A DNA stretch of 64,000 nucleotides from Ficedula albicollis (lineage: Eukaryota; Chordata; Aves; Passeriformes; Muscicapidae), in assembly GCF_000247815.1 (NCBI RefSeq), contig NC_021677.1, forward strand, positions 41,270,417 through 41,334,416. Reading direction: 5' to 3'. A program made the translations under genes and the position numbers. Of the stretch, positions 38,331 to 49,519 are shown one piece after another. Numbering within the stretch: the first letter of the stretch is position 1; the number at the start of each line of letters is the position of its first letter. Below the pieces are notes generated by a model. That model saw nothing but the letters and a program-made list of their open reading frames with translations, searched no databases and was not told the origin of the DNA.

Positions 38331-40225
38331 GGCAAAGGGAACAAGCACAGCAGGGAGGACATGCCGGCAGGGTGGGCTGGTTTCACTTGGGTCACACCAG
38401 GCCGTCAGCTGATGAAATTTGCTCCTTTTTGGGTCCTTACTTTGAAGAGGGTGGGCCCTCTCCTTGTTGCATCAGCAAAGGTTTCCAAACCTCTGGAGGG
38501 AGAACAAGCTTAAGTATGGGCTAGGACAGATTGCAGACATATGTAAAACCGTGTGAGGTCTTCTTCCTCCCACGCTCTGAGAGAGACAGGAGTGTGCCCC
38601 AAGGTGCAGGCTGTGGATGATGTGGCTCAGTTAGGCAGTGGTTTTTGATTGTTTCTGCTTTACTGCATTATGTTTGCTGTAAAGGTCTGACCACTCACAG
38701 TGATGATCAGGAAGTATGAAGTCATAGTTTGGCTCCTATAGCAAAGCTACTGGAATGGCATCTAGGTGCATGCACATGGTGAGGAAAGGAGAGATGTGAG
38801 AGAAGGGGGTTGTGTGTATTGGCACAATAAATTTGTGCATACAGAGATACCCTACAGAATGAAGCTGTGTAACATTTAAAGCTATCTCAGAAAGGTACCA
38901 TATGAAAGTGTAGAAGCAGGTGTATATCTTCTTTGCTGGTGTCTGGCTGCCTGTCTGCTTTGCTATGTCTGCCTGTTAGCTTCTGCTTAGCCATTGGCAG
39001 GGATGCTAAAGAATGGAAGAGGAAGAGAAACTGAGGTTAAAGAGCTTGCATGCTTGCATTCCTTTCTTTCATATCTAGAAACAGTGACAGAGAAAAGTTA
39101 AAACTTCATGGGATAAGAAAATAATCTATTCATGATGACGAAAGGATTATTTTTGTGGGGTTTTTGTAATCACATTTAAATTCTCCTACAGTAATGCCAA
39201 TTTGTGAGGAAAATTGAAGTAACTAAAAAGTATTTTGCTTCAGAATTTGTTTTTGTCTGAGCTGAGATTTTTAGGGGGGTTTTGTTTGGTTGGGGCGTTT
39301 GTTTTTTTTAATCTGGAGAAAGGAACATGCAAGTTTCACAGAGTGTTGGGGGAAAAGATGTGTTTGTTCTGCTATACAGTTTCTGTCTGATGTTGATCTC
39401 ATCTCTTGGTTCAGGCAAGTAAGAATGCAGGACACTGTGGTACCTATATAAGGTTGTACTTGAGTGGACAGGAAGTTGCTTTGTCAGTCAAAGGAAAATG
39501 GGGGCAATCAGAAAGATGGATGAATGAAATGGATTTACAATAAGTTATGGGGGTTAGAAACTGGAATTTGGGTCAGATACAGCTGCCTACTTAATATATG
39601 CTGTGTGTGCTAAGAGATCTGCTAAATACTTATCAAAGGTGGGAGTTTAGAGACTCAGCAAAACTGAACCTTGAGGTTATTCTGAATAGGTAGCTAAAGA
39701 TAATCCTGTATGTTGCAGCAGTGTAAGGTGTGCAGAAGAAAACCACTGTTTCCATAAGTGACCTATTCTCCTTTACACCTGTGGTGTTCATTAGCAGAAA
39801 AGGAGCCTGGTCTACAGTTACTCACAGTCACCTTGCTTTGCCACTGTATCATCTTAGAAATCTTTTCTGGAGAGTCAGGGTTTAAAAAAAAATCAAATTA
39901 AAAAGCACTAATTGCCCTTTATTATTTCCCCTGCTGTAATTTATGTGGAACTAATTTCAGTCAGTTTTTCAAGATCTGTCAGGTTTTGAGCAATGTTCTA
40001 ATGATGAAGCACTTAGTTATAGATTTCTCTAAGAGCTACAGGTGGAATCTAAGCAAAGCCCATCTAATCTGTCTGGATTGTCTTGGCCAGGGTGGGAGAA
40101 GGAGGCAGAATCCCACTACAACTGTGTTGTTGAAGCATAAGAAACAGAAACCTTCTCAAAAAGTATTACCAGCTCAAACCCAGAGAATTTCTAAATGCAT
40201 CCAGGTTGAATAACATCCAACTTCG

Positions 40226-40380
40226 TATTTCATCTCAAGAAGCCTAAAGTCCTCCTTTTCAGTGAGCTAATGTTCCTACAGAAATGTCAATTATTAAGTC
40301 ACATATTTCATCTCAAGAAGCCTGAAGTCCTCCTTTTCAGTAAGCTAGTGTTCCTACAGAAATGTCAATTATTAAGTCAC
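40226..40380. repeat. Direct tandem duplication, period 78 bp, two copies
   Basis: The two copies start with ATTTCATCTCAAGAAGCCT and end with AATTATTAAGTCAC. They differ at a few positions (CCTAAAG versus CCTGAAG, GTGAGCTAATG versus GTAAGCTAGTG), so they have been separate long enough to diverge. Confidence 0.95.
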
Positions 40381-43300
40381 TTTGCACGTTGTTTCTAGGG
40401 TGATGTATCTCCCATCCTAACTCCTTCCTCAAACGCTTAGAAAAATTAATCAATACCTCTGTGTCTCTCTTTTTTCATGCCACTGTTCATCAGGAATTGT
40501 AGGCAAGATTGAAGGGGGATGTCTTCAATGAAATGCAAGGAAGTGTGGGCTGAATAATTTGTACTGGTGGCAGTTTTCTCTCAGAAATGCTGAGAGGATA
40601 CTGAGTCAAAGGTCTCTGAGAGATGAGATGTTGAATCAGGCTGCGATGCAAAAGTAAATGTGATATGAATGGCAGTGCTAGAAGTTCTCCTTTCCTTGCT
40701 CATCTGAGAAGGTGGAAGCAAAATTCTGATGTGTAAGTGTTTGAAATGTGCTCTACTGATCCTACTGTGCATGGGTCTCATTCACAAGTGTCTGAAGGAC
40801 ACTGAAGGTGCTTAGAGAGATATAGATTATAAGTGCTCTAGATAGGCAGAGTATAAAGAAAGACACTCAAGAAGAAATGAAGGTCTGGCTGAGCATTTCA
40901 GCAGGGATTGAGTTGCAGCTTTGCTGTGTGCAGGCAAAATTGTTGAACTGCTGTGAATGTAGAAGTAGTGGGGTAAGTGGAAATGTGAAACACAGAATGA
41001 TAATGTTGGGGGGAAAGGGTGGTGGTAGAACTTGGATAAATAGTGAACAGCAAGTCAGCCCTGTCCTTGTTTTGCTGTGGTATCAACAATAAGTATAAGT
41101 GAGAGGAATTAGCTCATGTGCTAAAGCAATTCACTCTGGAGGAAGTGTCATTTGGTACACCAGAAGGAAAAGTACCTCCAAAAGGCAGTGTGTTAATAAG
41201 AGAGTGAACTGATAATGTGTGTCACACCCCCAGGTTAATTGTCACTTCATCTGTGTAACACTTTTTACCATTTACTAACAAGACCATTGTCATAAGGGTG
41301 AAGAGAAATTATAGTAATGAGGAGAGGGATGAAGGCTAGTAGGAAATCCATAATGTCTTCTGCCCATGAGAGACTTTTTTATTTATTAAGTAACCTCCAG
41401 ACAGTTTGCTGTGGCAGCTTTTTTCAGCATGAGCTAACTTGGGCTAGAGAAGATCTACTGATATGCAGCTGGGCTCTGGTTATGCAATGGGTCAAAGGGA
41501 TAAAATATCTACTGGGCATTAGACAAGCAAGTACTGTTTGTGTAAGAGCCAGAATGTGAGCACTAGCTTGTTCAAAGACAAGTATGTAGTACTGGGGAGG
41601 GGAGAGGGGTATATTATAGACAAATGCCTTGAAAACTGGCTGTCTGGGGTTTGCCACACTCTACAGAATAGGAGCACAACCCATGCAAGCCAAAGGCAGC
41701 CATCACTAGGAAACACGACAAAACTCTGAGAAATCAGATCTGCACTCCAGAGAAAAATAGTTAAATCAAGTTGAGTTCTGACTCTTGCCCTTTATAGCAA
41801 TGCAAAATACTGTGATTGAAACAAAAAGTCTCTAAAGCTCATGCACTGCTGTATTTATATTTATATTTATGATCATGCCCATCATGCTGGTACTACCCAA
41901 ACTCTTGCCTATTCTCAGAAAGAAATTAAGTTTGTCCTGGGAACAGAATGTGTTCCTGTATGATAGAATAAGCCCAGAAAAGATTCCTGATATGACTGAG
42001 TTACCCACCATTGTCCACTATACAGGAGTAAAGTGGCACATTGGCAGATCCCATTATTCTTGGACTGTTGAATGGAGAAAAGCTGTCAGTGTAGATAAAG
42101 TCTCTAAATGATGGCTCTCTCATCTGAAGTCCATATGGGGTAGAGGAGCATGAGAAACCAGTGTGGGTGCTGATCCCTTTCCTCCCTGCTAGCGCTTTAG
42201 TGGATGTTCTGGGTGGGACAAGGGTGGGAGTGTGTTTGTGAGCTGTCCATGGTAAAAGCAGGTCGACCAACAGGTGTGTCTCAGCTCTATGACATTAACT
42301 CTCTGCATAAGCGACCTAAAATTACACTGGCTGTTACTGCAGCTGTCACATCTAGCCTGACACTTGGAAAACATTATTTCTGTCTTCTGTATCTAAAAAA
42401 AAACCTGACAAAATTGGCCTGTTGGAATTGCAGCCAGTGTTTGAGAAGATGACCTACATTGTTTGTCAGTCCACTGTAGATTGCAGAGCTCTCTCCTGTG
42501 GCCCACAAAAGACACAGAATCTATGTTGCCCATGATGTGCACATCCCATTTACACATGCAGTGCAAGTTTGTGCCATCTGAACTGACAAATACTGATAGC
42601 AGAAATAGGTGTGTAACACAGAAGAGAATGGATGTTTTATCTCTCTTACCATTGATGTTTCTGCAGATTGAAGTGACATTCGTTGTCCATGATTGGTTTA
42701 AAATTTTCTGTGTAATCCAAAGTGTGTTTTTGTCACCAGCTGGTGCCTGAAGTGAGCAGCTTCATAGTGGCAGACTTCTCAGGTTTTGTCAGTATAACTT
42801 AAATCTACTTTGAGGACTTCAGGACTGAAGTGCAGTTCCACAGGTACAGCCATATGGCTCCTGGAAGTTACAAACTGTACAGGCATCTTACCTGCAGGGT
42901 TTTCCAGTTTATAGAACTTTAGAAAAACCAAGATTTTGTTCTGTCTGGAATCCATATCCAGTGTGAGAGCCACCCAAATAAATCCCATTTCTGACCTTTT
43001 ACATTTCGCCTTATGCCCAGAATAGGGAAGATTGTTCCTGAGGAGAGCCTGAGTGCTTCCTCTTTCTCCACCTCCATCAGCTGATACTAGTTCTACAGCT
43101 GTATTCTAGTACCCATTTTAATGATCATTTCAGTCTTGCTGTGGGAAATCTCCAACATTCTGAGTTGGTGACTTCATGACTAAACCAGAAAATACTGGTG
43201 AAGGAACTGAACTACATGGCAGAAGGTATGCCTATTCCTTACCTTTCTTTGAGAAACTGGGGTATAGAACTGATCCATCCTTGCATTTCCTATTGAAGAT

Positions 43301-43720
43301 GAGTTTTCAGCCACTAAGGAGGCTCAGCGGTGTTGTCACTAAACTTTTTTTGGTCCAGTTTTGGAATAGCAAGTGCCACTTGGAGAGTGTAGAAGGTCAA
43401 ACACTTAGGTTTGCCTGAGCACTTCAGTGCTCAGATGGTATTAAGTTACTGCATTGTGAATACCTTTAGCTGATAAAAAGTTCCTCTGGGGGGGAGAAGT
43501 TACTTTCTGTTACAAAGCTGGGTTTTCTGGCTGTCCTGCTAAGCAGATGCTAGTGGTGGACATTTTTTTCTCACTTATACATAAAGACTACTGAATTATT
43601 GTAATTTCCAAATTACAACAGTGGGTAAAGAGGAATGTAGCTACAAATTGCTGTTTCGGGCAAAAACAATCCTGAAGGATGTGCAATAAAATAGCCTTAC
43701 CTGCATCAATCCCAAACTAG

Positions 43721-43759
43721 TAATCCTTGATATTTAAATTTAATCCTTGATATTTAAAT
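43721..43759. repeat. Short direct duplication, period 20 bp
   Basis: TAATCCTTGATATTTAAAT occurs twice head to tail with no mismatch. Confidence 0.9.
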
Positions 43760-44149
43760 GAATGAAAATCGAGGGCACTACTGCCTTAATTTTATAACTC
43801 TAGTCTTCTGTTCCTTTCTGTTCCTCCCCATCTAGCAGTCTCTCCCTCTCTTACTATTGCTGTTGTTCTCAAAAGATCGTTAATCTCATAAGCTTTTAAT
43901 GGCTAAATACCAGCCATTGCAGAGAAATAGCAAAAGATGTAAGGCTGGAGAAGAATTGAGGAAACTTGTAACATTAACCAACATTGCAGCCCAAAGGAGA
44001 GAACGCTTATGGATAAAAACCTAAAGCACAGTCTTGACTTGGTCTAAACCTGTGTATTTACATCCAGTGTCACTGAGGTCAGAGCACGCTTGTCTGGGAG
44101 CAGTTACAAGCACATAAAGGCTAACAACACTGTTAGTGATAAACAGCAG

Positions 44150-45050
44150 TGGGTTTATGAAACAGGAGTACAGCAGACAATAACCTTTCTTGATGCAATT
44201 AGATAATTAGTGGGCAAAAGGAATGCAGTGAATAGACTGACTCTGGACCATGCATGGGCTTTTGACACAAAGCTGTGCAAAATCTTATTAGGGAAATTAG
44301 ATCAAATTGGTTTTGATACAAATCCTGTGAAATGAATCATGGATTAAATGGCAGAGTAGAAACAGAAGGGCTAGAGATATTCTTTATCCTTCTGCAAAGA
44401 TGGTGTCCAAAAGGACAGTGCTTTGACTGTAGGTACTTATTAGTGACCTGGAAGAAACGTAAAAGTGATCACTCAAATTTACAGTTGACAGAACGAAAAG
44501 ATATTAAAAAATCAGCGTTGAAAAAAGAAGAGCTAGGCTGAAAAAAATGAGCATTGTGAAGAGACTTTGGTAAAACAAGCAATAATGAACACTGTGTAGT
44601 TCAAAGATGATACTGGATCTACTTTGGAACAAGGAGAATCTCCTAATTTCATGTTGTGCAGAGCATGGTGGCAAAAGCAGCTTATGTTCAGAGAGGTCCC
44701 AAAGAGACAGGCTATCAAATTGTGTGAGCTGATGTGCAATCTGATGTCTGGCAAAGCTACTGCTAAGTTGGTCCATATGTCCTCCTGGCTGTGTGCTTTC
44801 CAGAGTGACTCTCCCCTGTAGTGCTGCAGCATTGCACTGTGCAGTTCAGGGCACCTTGCTGCAACAGAGAACCAGAGAAGTTGGAACAAGTCCAGAGAAG
44901 GACCACAAAGATGCTAAAGGGATTAGAAGGAATGACCTATGATGAGGAAAGGTGAAAAGAACGAAATGTTTAGAACCTCTAAGCCTGTTACATGGGCACA
45001 GAAATAGTAACGGAGTTTCCTGTGCCAGCACGGAGGAGAGTTGGATCAAG
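44150..45050 (+). mobile_element. Degenerate CR1 LINE (end of reverse-transcriptase region)
   Basis: Scattered but ordered words match a CR1 ORF2 3' portion. Near 44240-44310 GGGCTTTTGACACAAAGCTGTG corresponds to the CR1 segment encoding a conserved AFDT-like reverse-transcriptase motif. Near 44437-44490 TATTAGTGACCTGGA and ATTTACAGTTGACA match the LFINDLD- and DDT-type segments. Near 44846-44960 CAGTTCAGGGCACC, GTCCAGAGAAGGACCACAAAGATG and GATGAGGAAAGG match the CR1 phrase preceding the 3' UTR. All frames are broken by stops. It is on the plus strand, the same as ESRRB. Confidence 0.7.
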
Positions 45051-45555
45051 TCTCTCTCCTTTTACATTCCTATTAAGGTAACTGGAGCCAAGCAAAATGG
45101 CTGTTCATCACTTTGAACTCTTTGCAAAAAACATTTAGCTGCTCTTCTTAAAGTTCAAGATGTTGTATCTCATTGCCAGGGGACACTCTGACTGTTTAAA
45201 AATCAGCACGGGATCTCCATGAGACTTGCAGAAAGTCAGAGGCCAGAAGAGAAAAGCACATGCTCTGGAATGGCTGGAGTCACCTTGGCTGTAATCTTTG
45301 ATCTATCTTGGTGTTCAGGGCTTTTACCCTCAAGCATGCATTCACATCCAACCAGAACTCACTATGTACTGCTGCCTGCTGGAAGGGAACAGGAGAGTCC
45401 TCAGCTGTAAGGATGTAGGGGGCTTGTTTCTTGATTCACCAACAACATTCACTGTTTGCATGCCTTGGGGAAGGAAGGCTCCTTATTTTCCCAGGCTCTT
45501 TTATTTTCCTTTATTCCTCCTTTGTAAAAATTTTATTTTATTTTATTGTTTTTAT

Positions 45556-46080
45556 ATTTTATTTTATTTTATTTTATTTTATTTTATTTTATTTTATTTT
45601 ATTTTATTTTATTTTATTTTATTTTATTTTATTTTATTTTATTTTATTTTATTTTATTTTATTTTATTTTATTTTATTTTATTTTATTTTATTTTATTTT
45701 ATTTTATTTTATTTTATTTTATTTTATTTTATTTTATTTTATTTTATTTTATTTTATTTTATTTTATTTTATTTTATTTTATTTTATTTTATTTTATTTT
45801 ATTTTATTTTATTTTATTTTATTTTATTTTATTTTATTTTATTTTATTTTATTTTATTTTATTTTATTTTATTTTATTTTATTTTATTTTATTTTATTTT
45901 ATTTTATTTTATTTTATTTTATTTTATTTTATTTTATTTTATTTTATTTTATTTTATTTTATTTTATTTTATTTTATTTTATTTTATTTTATTTTATTTT
46001 ATTTTATTTTATTTTATTTTATTTTATTTTATTTTATTTTATTTTATTTTATTTTATTTTATTTTATTTTATTTTATTTT
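45556..46080. repeat. Perfect pentanucleotide array (ATTTT)n, about 105 copies
   Basis: The array is an uninterrupted stretch of about 525 bp, preceded by a degenerate T-rich stretch with ATTTT units from about 45530. It passes into a variant block at 46081. The plus-strand long frames here are repeat artefacts. AT-rich pentanucleotide arrays of this kind are known to be unstable in other vertebrate introns. Confidence 0.98.
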
Positions 46081-46152
46081 ATTTGGTTTTATTTTATTTG
46101 GTTTTATTTTATTTGGTTTTATTTTATTTGGTTTTATTTGGTTTTATTTTAT
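46081..46152. repeat. Variant block at the 3' end of the ATTTT array
   Basis: The unit ATTTGGTTTTATTTT (15 bp) is repeated about four times, then shortens to ATTTGGTTTT and ends in ATGGGG. It is a higher-order unit of three pentanucleotides, suggesting separate amplification of a mutated segment. Confidence 0.95.
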
Positions 46153-46832
46153 GGGGTTTTAATTTTTGTTTTTATCTTTTGTCTTTATTTTTTTTGTTCT
46201 CTCCACTGAAGGAAAGCTCTCTTGAGGTCATCCATGAATGTTGGGTTATTTGAGAAACAGAAGTTGAGATTCGGGCTCCACTGTCAGAATCTTCCAGTAC
46301 AGCTCATTTCCCTGTCATTCCTGTTTCATAGTGTTTTCCTCTGTCTGCCTTGAAATTTAGAGTTCCAGCTGCTCTTACCGTGGAGTTCCACAGTGCAGAA
46401 CAGTGTTTTATGGTTGTTTTGGCTTCCATTTTAACCTTAATCTCAAGTTGCTGTGTCCAGTGATCTTCATTTCTTTACCACAGATGCATTTCTCAGGTAG
46501 GGAGAGGTTCCAGAACCCGCACAGCAGGTTTCAGCTTTGTTGTGAGATGCTAGGATCTAGTCTCAGCTAGCAAAGTTTCATCTTCCTTCACACAGTCAGC
46601 TGTCATTGCACCAGATCTGCAATATGTCTAAGTGCCCTGTGGGAATAGAGATGAATGCACCTGCAGCAATTTCTGAAACTGCTCCATGACCTCTAGTTCA
46701 TTGTGGCTCTCCGGGCAAAGCATGGGCATTTATCAACTCATCACACTGTCTCTGAGAGGGCCCAAACCCTGGATTCCTCTCAGGTAACACCGGGCAAAGC
46801 AGCTGAGGAACGTGAGATGTCTGCCCATATTC

Positions 46833-46841
46833 TCAAGGTCA
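46833..46841 (+). promoter_or_regulatory. Perfect ERR response-element half-site (ERRE)
   Basis: TCAAGGTCA matches the extended half-site bound by ERR monomers or dimers. It lies about 2.3 kb upstream of the first ESRRB coding exon seen. A given 9-mer is expected about 0.5 times in this much double-stranded sequence, so a chance match is quite possible. Confidence 0.35.
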
Positions 46842-47429
46842 ACAGTCTTGCCAAAAAACAAACTTGGCTGATCGATCCCAGAGATAGGAGATGAGGTCAA
46901 ACTTTGAGGATGAAACAGAGAAGGGAAAATTAGGAGATACGTAGGTCAAATGAGATCATACGGATGCAGGACTGTGAATTTGCTGCATATCAAACATCTA
47001 TATTCCTATCAACACACACACAGATGTGATATATAAAAGTGTGCGCTCCAGCCTTGCTGATTCACAGAATGTTTTGTCCTGTCCCCTGGCAGATTTGACC
47101 TCTTGGCAGAAGGAGCTGCCACAAATACCAGGTAAATAGGCTGAAACTGAAATAGAAATAGAAATTGCCCACATGACCATGGTGTGGTAACTTTAAGCAG
47201 GCAGAGCTTCCAAGAGGAAAAGTCAAGCATCTCCAGTCAGTCAGAATTCTTTGGCCATGCCATCCGGAAAATGCATGTTTAGTTTTTCTTAAAACCTTTG
47301 ACAAATTGTCTTGCTGAAGGGAAAACTTAACCTCTCAGGTTAATACTATTATCAATTAAAAGGTGTCAGAGACCCTACTCAGAAAAGAAAGAGAAGTCAA
47401 TTTTCAGCATGATAAAGGTTAACATGCAT

Positions 47430-48160
47430 CACCCACAAAGATCAGTACTGTGGAGTTTGATCCATGTGTTAATGATCTGGGAAGTGGGTGAACAATGAGA
47501 CTGCAGGTGAAATCAAATTACCAAGGAAGACTGAAGAGCTCCAGAGGATCCTAACAAAGCTGGGTGTGTGGACTGCACAGTGTAGTGGCAGATGAAATAC
47601 ACTGTTGACTATTGCAAAATATTGCACACCAGAAGGATTAATTTGATTTTTTCTTACATATTAATGGATTCTAAAATAACTGTAGCAACTCAGGAATAAG
47701 ATCAAGTGTTGCAGTAAGTAACTGCTGATACTATTTGTTGAAGAAATGTTAACAATTTAGATTTTCATTTAAAGAGGGAAAAAAAAGCAGTGTAAGGAGT
47801 TATATAATACGTAGACTGAAAATAATACTGAAAATATTGTAACGTCACTAGGTAATTGATGTCGTGCCTTTGTCTTGACTACTGTCCAGACCTTCAGCTG
47901 GAGAAGTGATGGAGCAGTGCCAGTTTCATGCTGCTGAGGAGCTGGCTCAGTGAACTCTGTTCTGGACTGAACAGAAATAGCCAGACTAGAGGAAGTTCAG
48001 AGATGGATGATGAAGCAGATAAGAGATCTGCAAAAGCTTCTATATGAATTATCTATATTGATAATGAAAAGCTGAATGAGGAGAACATGGCAAAACCACA
48101 TTTCCTGAGAAGGAGAGTGAGGAGATGTTCAGGGAGCCTGACAGGCTGCAAATACATTAT
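47430..48160 (+). mobile_element. Ancient CR1-family LINE fossil
   Basis: Ordered phrases match an old amniote CR1: TTAATGATCTGGGAAG near 47470, GCAGATGAAATACACTGTTGAC near 47588, ATTGCAAAATATTGCACA near 47610, TAACTGTAGCAACTCAGGAATAAG near 47677 and AAAATATTGTAACGTCACTA near 47830, then a GGAAGTTCAGAGATGGATGATGAAG stretch. The protein frame is destroyed. It ends about 950 bp upstream of the ESRRB exon. Confidence 0.6.
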
Positions 48161-48204
48161 AGGCAAATAAAACTGGGATTTGTTTGTTCATACACTGCAC
48201 AAGT

Positions 48205-48272
48205 AATCCCATTGCTGTAAATATCATAAAAAAAACATAAATGAGTAAACTCATTGCTGCAAATATCATAAA
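48205..48272. repeat. Direct duplication, period 42 bp, two imperfect copies
   Basis: CATTGCTGTAAATATCATAAA and CATTGCTGCAAATATCATAAA occur 42 bp apart, with an A-rich expansion in the first copy. Confidence 0.85.
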
Positions 48273-48310
48273 ATTTATCAGTCTTCCAAAAAAGGACTGA
48301 ACACTTTTAT

Positions 48311-48444
48311 GAGGAATAAGATTATCTGTGACTAAAATAAATATAAAGAGCTTGAAAAGCTAGTAATATTCTTTCCAGAGGAATAAGATTATCTGTGACT
48401 AAAATAAATGTGAAGAGCTTGAAAAGCTAGTAATATTCTTTCCA
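48311..48444. repeat. Direct tandem duplication, period 67 bp, two copies
   Basis: The copies start at 48311 and 48378 with GAGGAATAAGATTATC and end with AATATTCTTTCCA. They differ at about two positions (AATATAAAG versus AATGTGAAG). Confidence 0.95.
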
Positions 48445-49109
48445 TAAGTTTGAGAGTGTAACCTCTCTTTAAGAAATGGGAATCTGTGTGTCCATGCAAA
48501 AGCTCAATACTAGTAAATAGAAGAAATATTAAGGTTTAAGATTGAGACAAAAGAAACTTTTGATCAGATAATTTTCCTTCTGTTTCTAGGCTCCCCTTTC
48601 AGTGATGATAGTGCAGCAGGGTGGGGTAAAGGGTGAGGTGGGGTGAGAGGAGGCAAACTTGAAAATTAATCAAAAACTTCTGTGTTACAAATGAAAAAAT
48701 GAAAATCCAATCTAAGCAGGTCCCTTCTGCAGAGCCTGCTACTGAACCTTTTGCATAAAGCCGGGACAGCCCATTCTCTATTAACCAAATATGTTTTTCA
48801 CCTGGTCTGCCATGGGCAAGCTTGTTTCTGTCTGCTGTCTTGGGGTAGATGGTGCTCGGGGTAGACTGAGCTTCAAACAGCCCAAAATTATGATCTACAC
48901 GAAGAGCTTTGTCTTTACTCTAGTGTGAGTCTGTGGGGAGCAGGTGGGCTGGTCTTGGTCAAGATATTCCAGAAGAAGAAACTGCACGAGGTTGAACTGG
49001 CTGAGCCAACTGGGGTTGGACAGAGGTGGCAAAAGGAGGGCTCTCTTGCGACTAAACCTGTTACCTGCTTGCCCGGCGGTCGCTGAGTGCCTGTGCTCTC
49101 TCCCTGCAG
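48445..49109. other. ESRRB: Intron sequence immediately upstream of the ESRRB exon
   Basis: No feature was seen until the splice acceptor. The last 20 bases before 49110 are pyrimidine-rich and end CTGCAG. A 273-codon minus-strand frame covering 48895-49716 is the shadow of the GC-rich exon. Confidence 0.8.
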
Positions 49110-49122
49110 GCTGCTCGGCAGA
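49110..49122 (+). other. ESRRB: 5' part of ESRRB exon upstream of the ATG (UTR or extended N-terminus)
   Basis: Thirteen bases lie between the splice acceptor and the ATG. They read as the third base of a codon followed by LLGR, in frame with the receptor. In mouse ESRRB the equivalent residues (LLNR) are translated from an upstream exon beginning MDVSELC. The matching phase and residues suggest that these bases are coding in a long isoform and 5' UTR in a short one. No upstream exon encoding such a leader was recognised in the window; an exon of about 17 codons would be easy to miss by eye. Confidence 0.6.
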
Positions 49123-49519
49123 ATGGCCACAGAGGAGCGGCACCTCTCCTCCAGCTGCGGCTCCTTCATCAAGACCGAGCCCTCCAGCCCGTCCTCCGGC
49201 ATCGACGCCATCAGCCACCACAGCCCGAGCGGCTCCTCCGACGCCAGCGGTGGCTACGGCATGGCCATGGGCGGCCACCCCAACGGCCTGGACTCGCCGC
49301 CCATGTTCAACGGCGCGGGCATCGGCGGCGGCTCCTGCCGCAAGCGCTACGACGACTGCGCCAGCGCCATCATGGAGGACTCGCCCACCAAGTGCGAGTA
49401 CATGCTCAACGCCATCCCCAAGCGGCTGTGCCTCGTCTGCGGGGACATTGCTTCTGGCTACCACTACGGCGTGGCTTCCTGTGAGGCCTGCAAAGCCTTC
49501 TTCAAGAGGACTATCCAAG
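49123..49519 (+). CDS. ESRRB: ESRRB coding exon: N-terminal domain and first zinc finger
   Basis: This exon encodes the first 132 residues, plus one base of codon 133, of estrogen-related receptor beta, a constitutively active orphan nuclear receptor that binds TNAAGGTCA elements in the nucleus. Residues 16-23 read IKTEPSSP, matching the phosphorylation-dependent sumoylation motif known in ERR proteins. Residues 24-95 are rich in Ser and Gly and correspond to the variable activation domain. The first zinc finger uses C103, C106, C120 and C123 (C-x2-C-x13-C-x2-C), with P-box EACKA at 121-125. The acceptor at 49108-49109 follows a pyrimidine-rich tract, and the donor GT is at 49520. The ATG at 49123 begins MATEERHL, aligned with the MSS(D/E)DRHL start of mammalian ESRRB. 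In-frame codons upstream within the exon read LLGR, which resembles the longer mammalian isoform (NQLLNRM), so an upstream start is possible. The exon is GC-rich compared with its introns. Confidence 0.95.

Larger units (their letters stand above)
38331..44149. other. Non-coding stretch, presumed ESRRB intron
   Basis: No gene was recognised. Contains the 78-bp tandem duplication at 40226-40380 and a 20-bp duplication at 43721-43759. Open frames do not exceed about 95 codons. Confidence 0.55.
45051..47429. other. Non-coding stretch with a long AT-rich array
   Basis: Holds the ATTTT array and its variant end, and a perfect ERR-type site at 46833-46841. No coding sequence is supported; frames across the array encode only FILFY repeats. 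Confidence 0.6.

Noticed and set aside
45298..46253. Three long plus-strand frames rich in FILFY
   Set aside because: They are translations of the ATTTT array.
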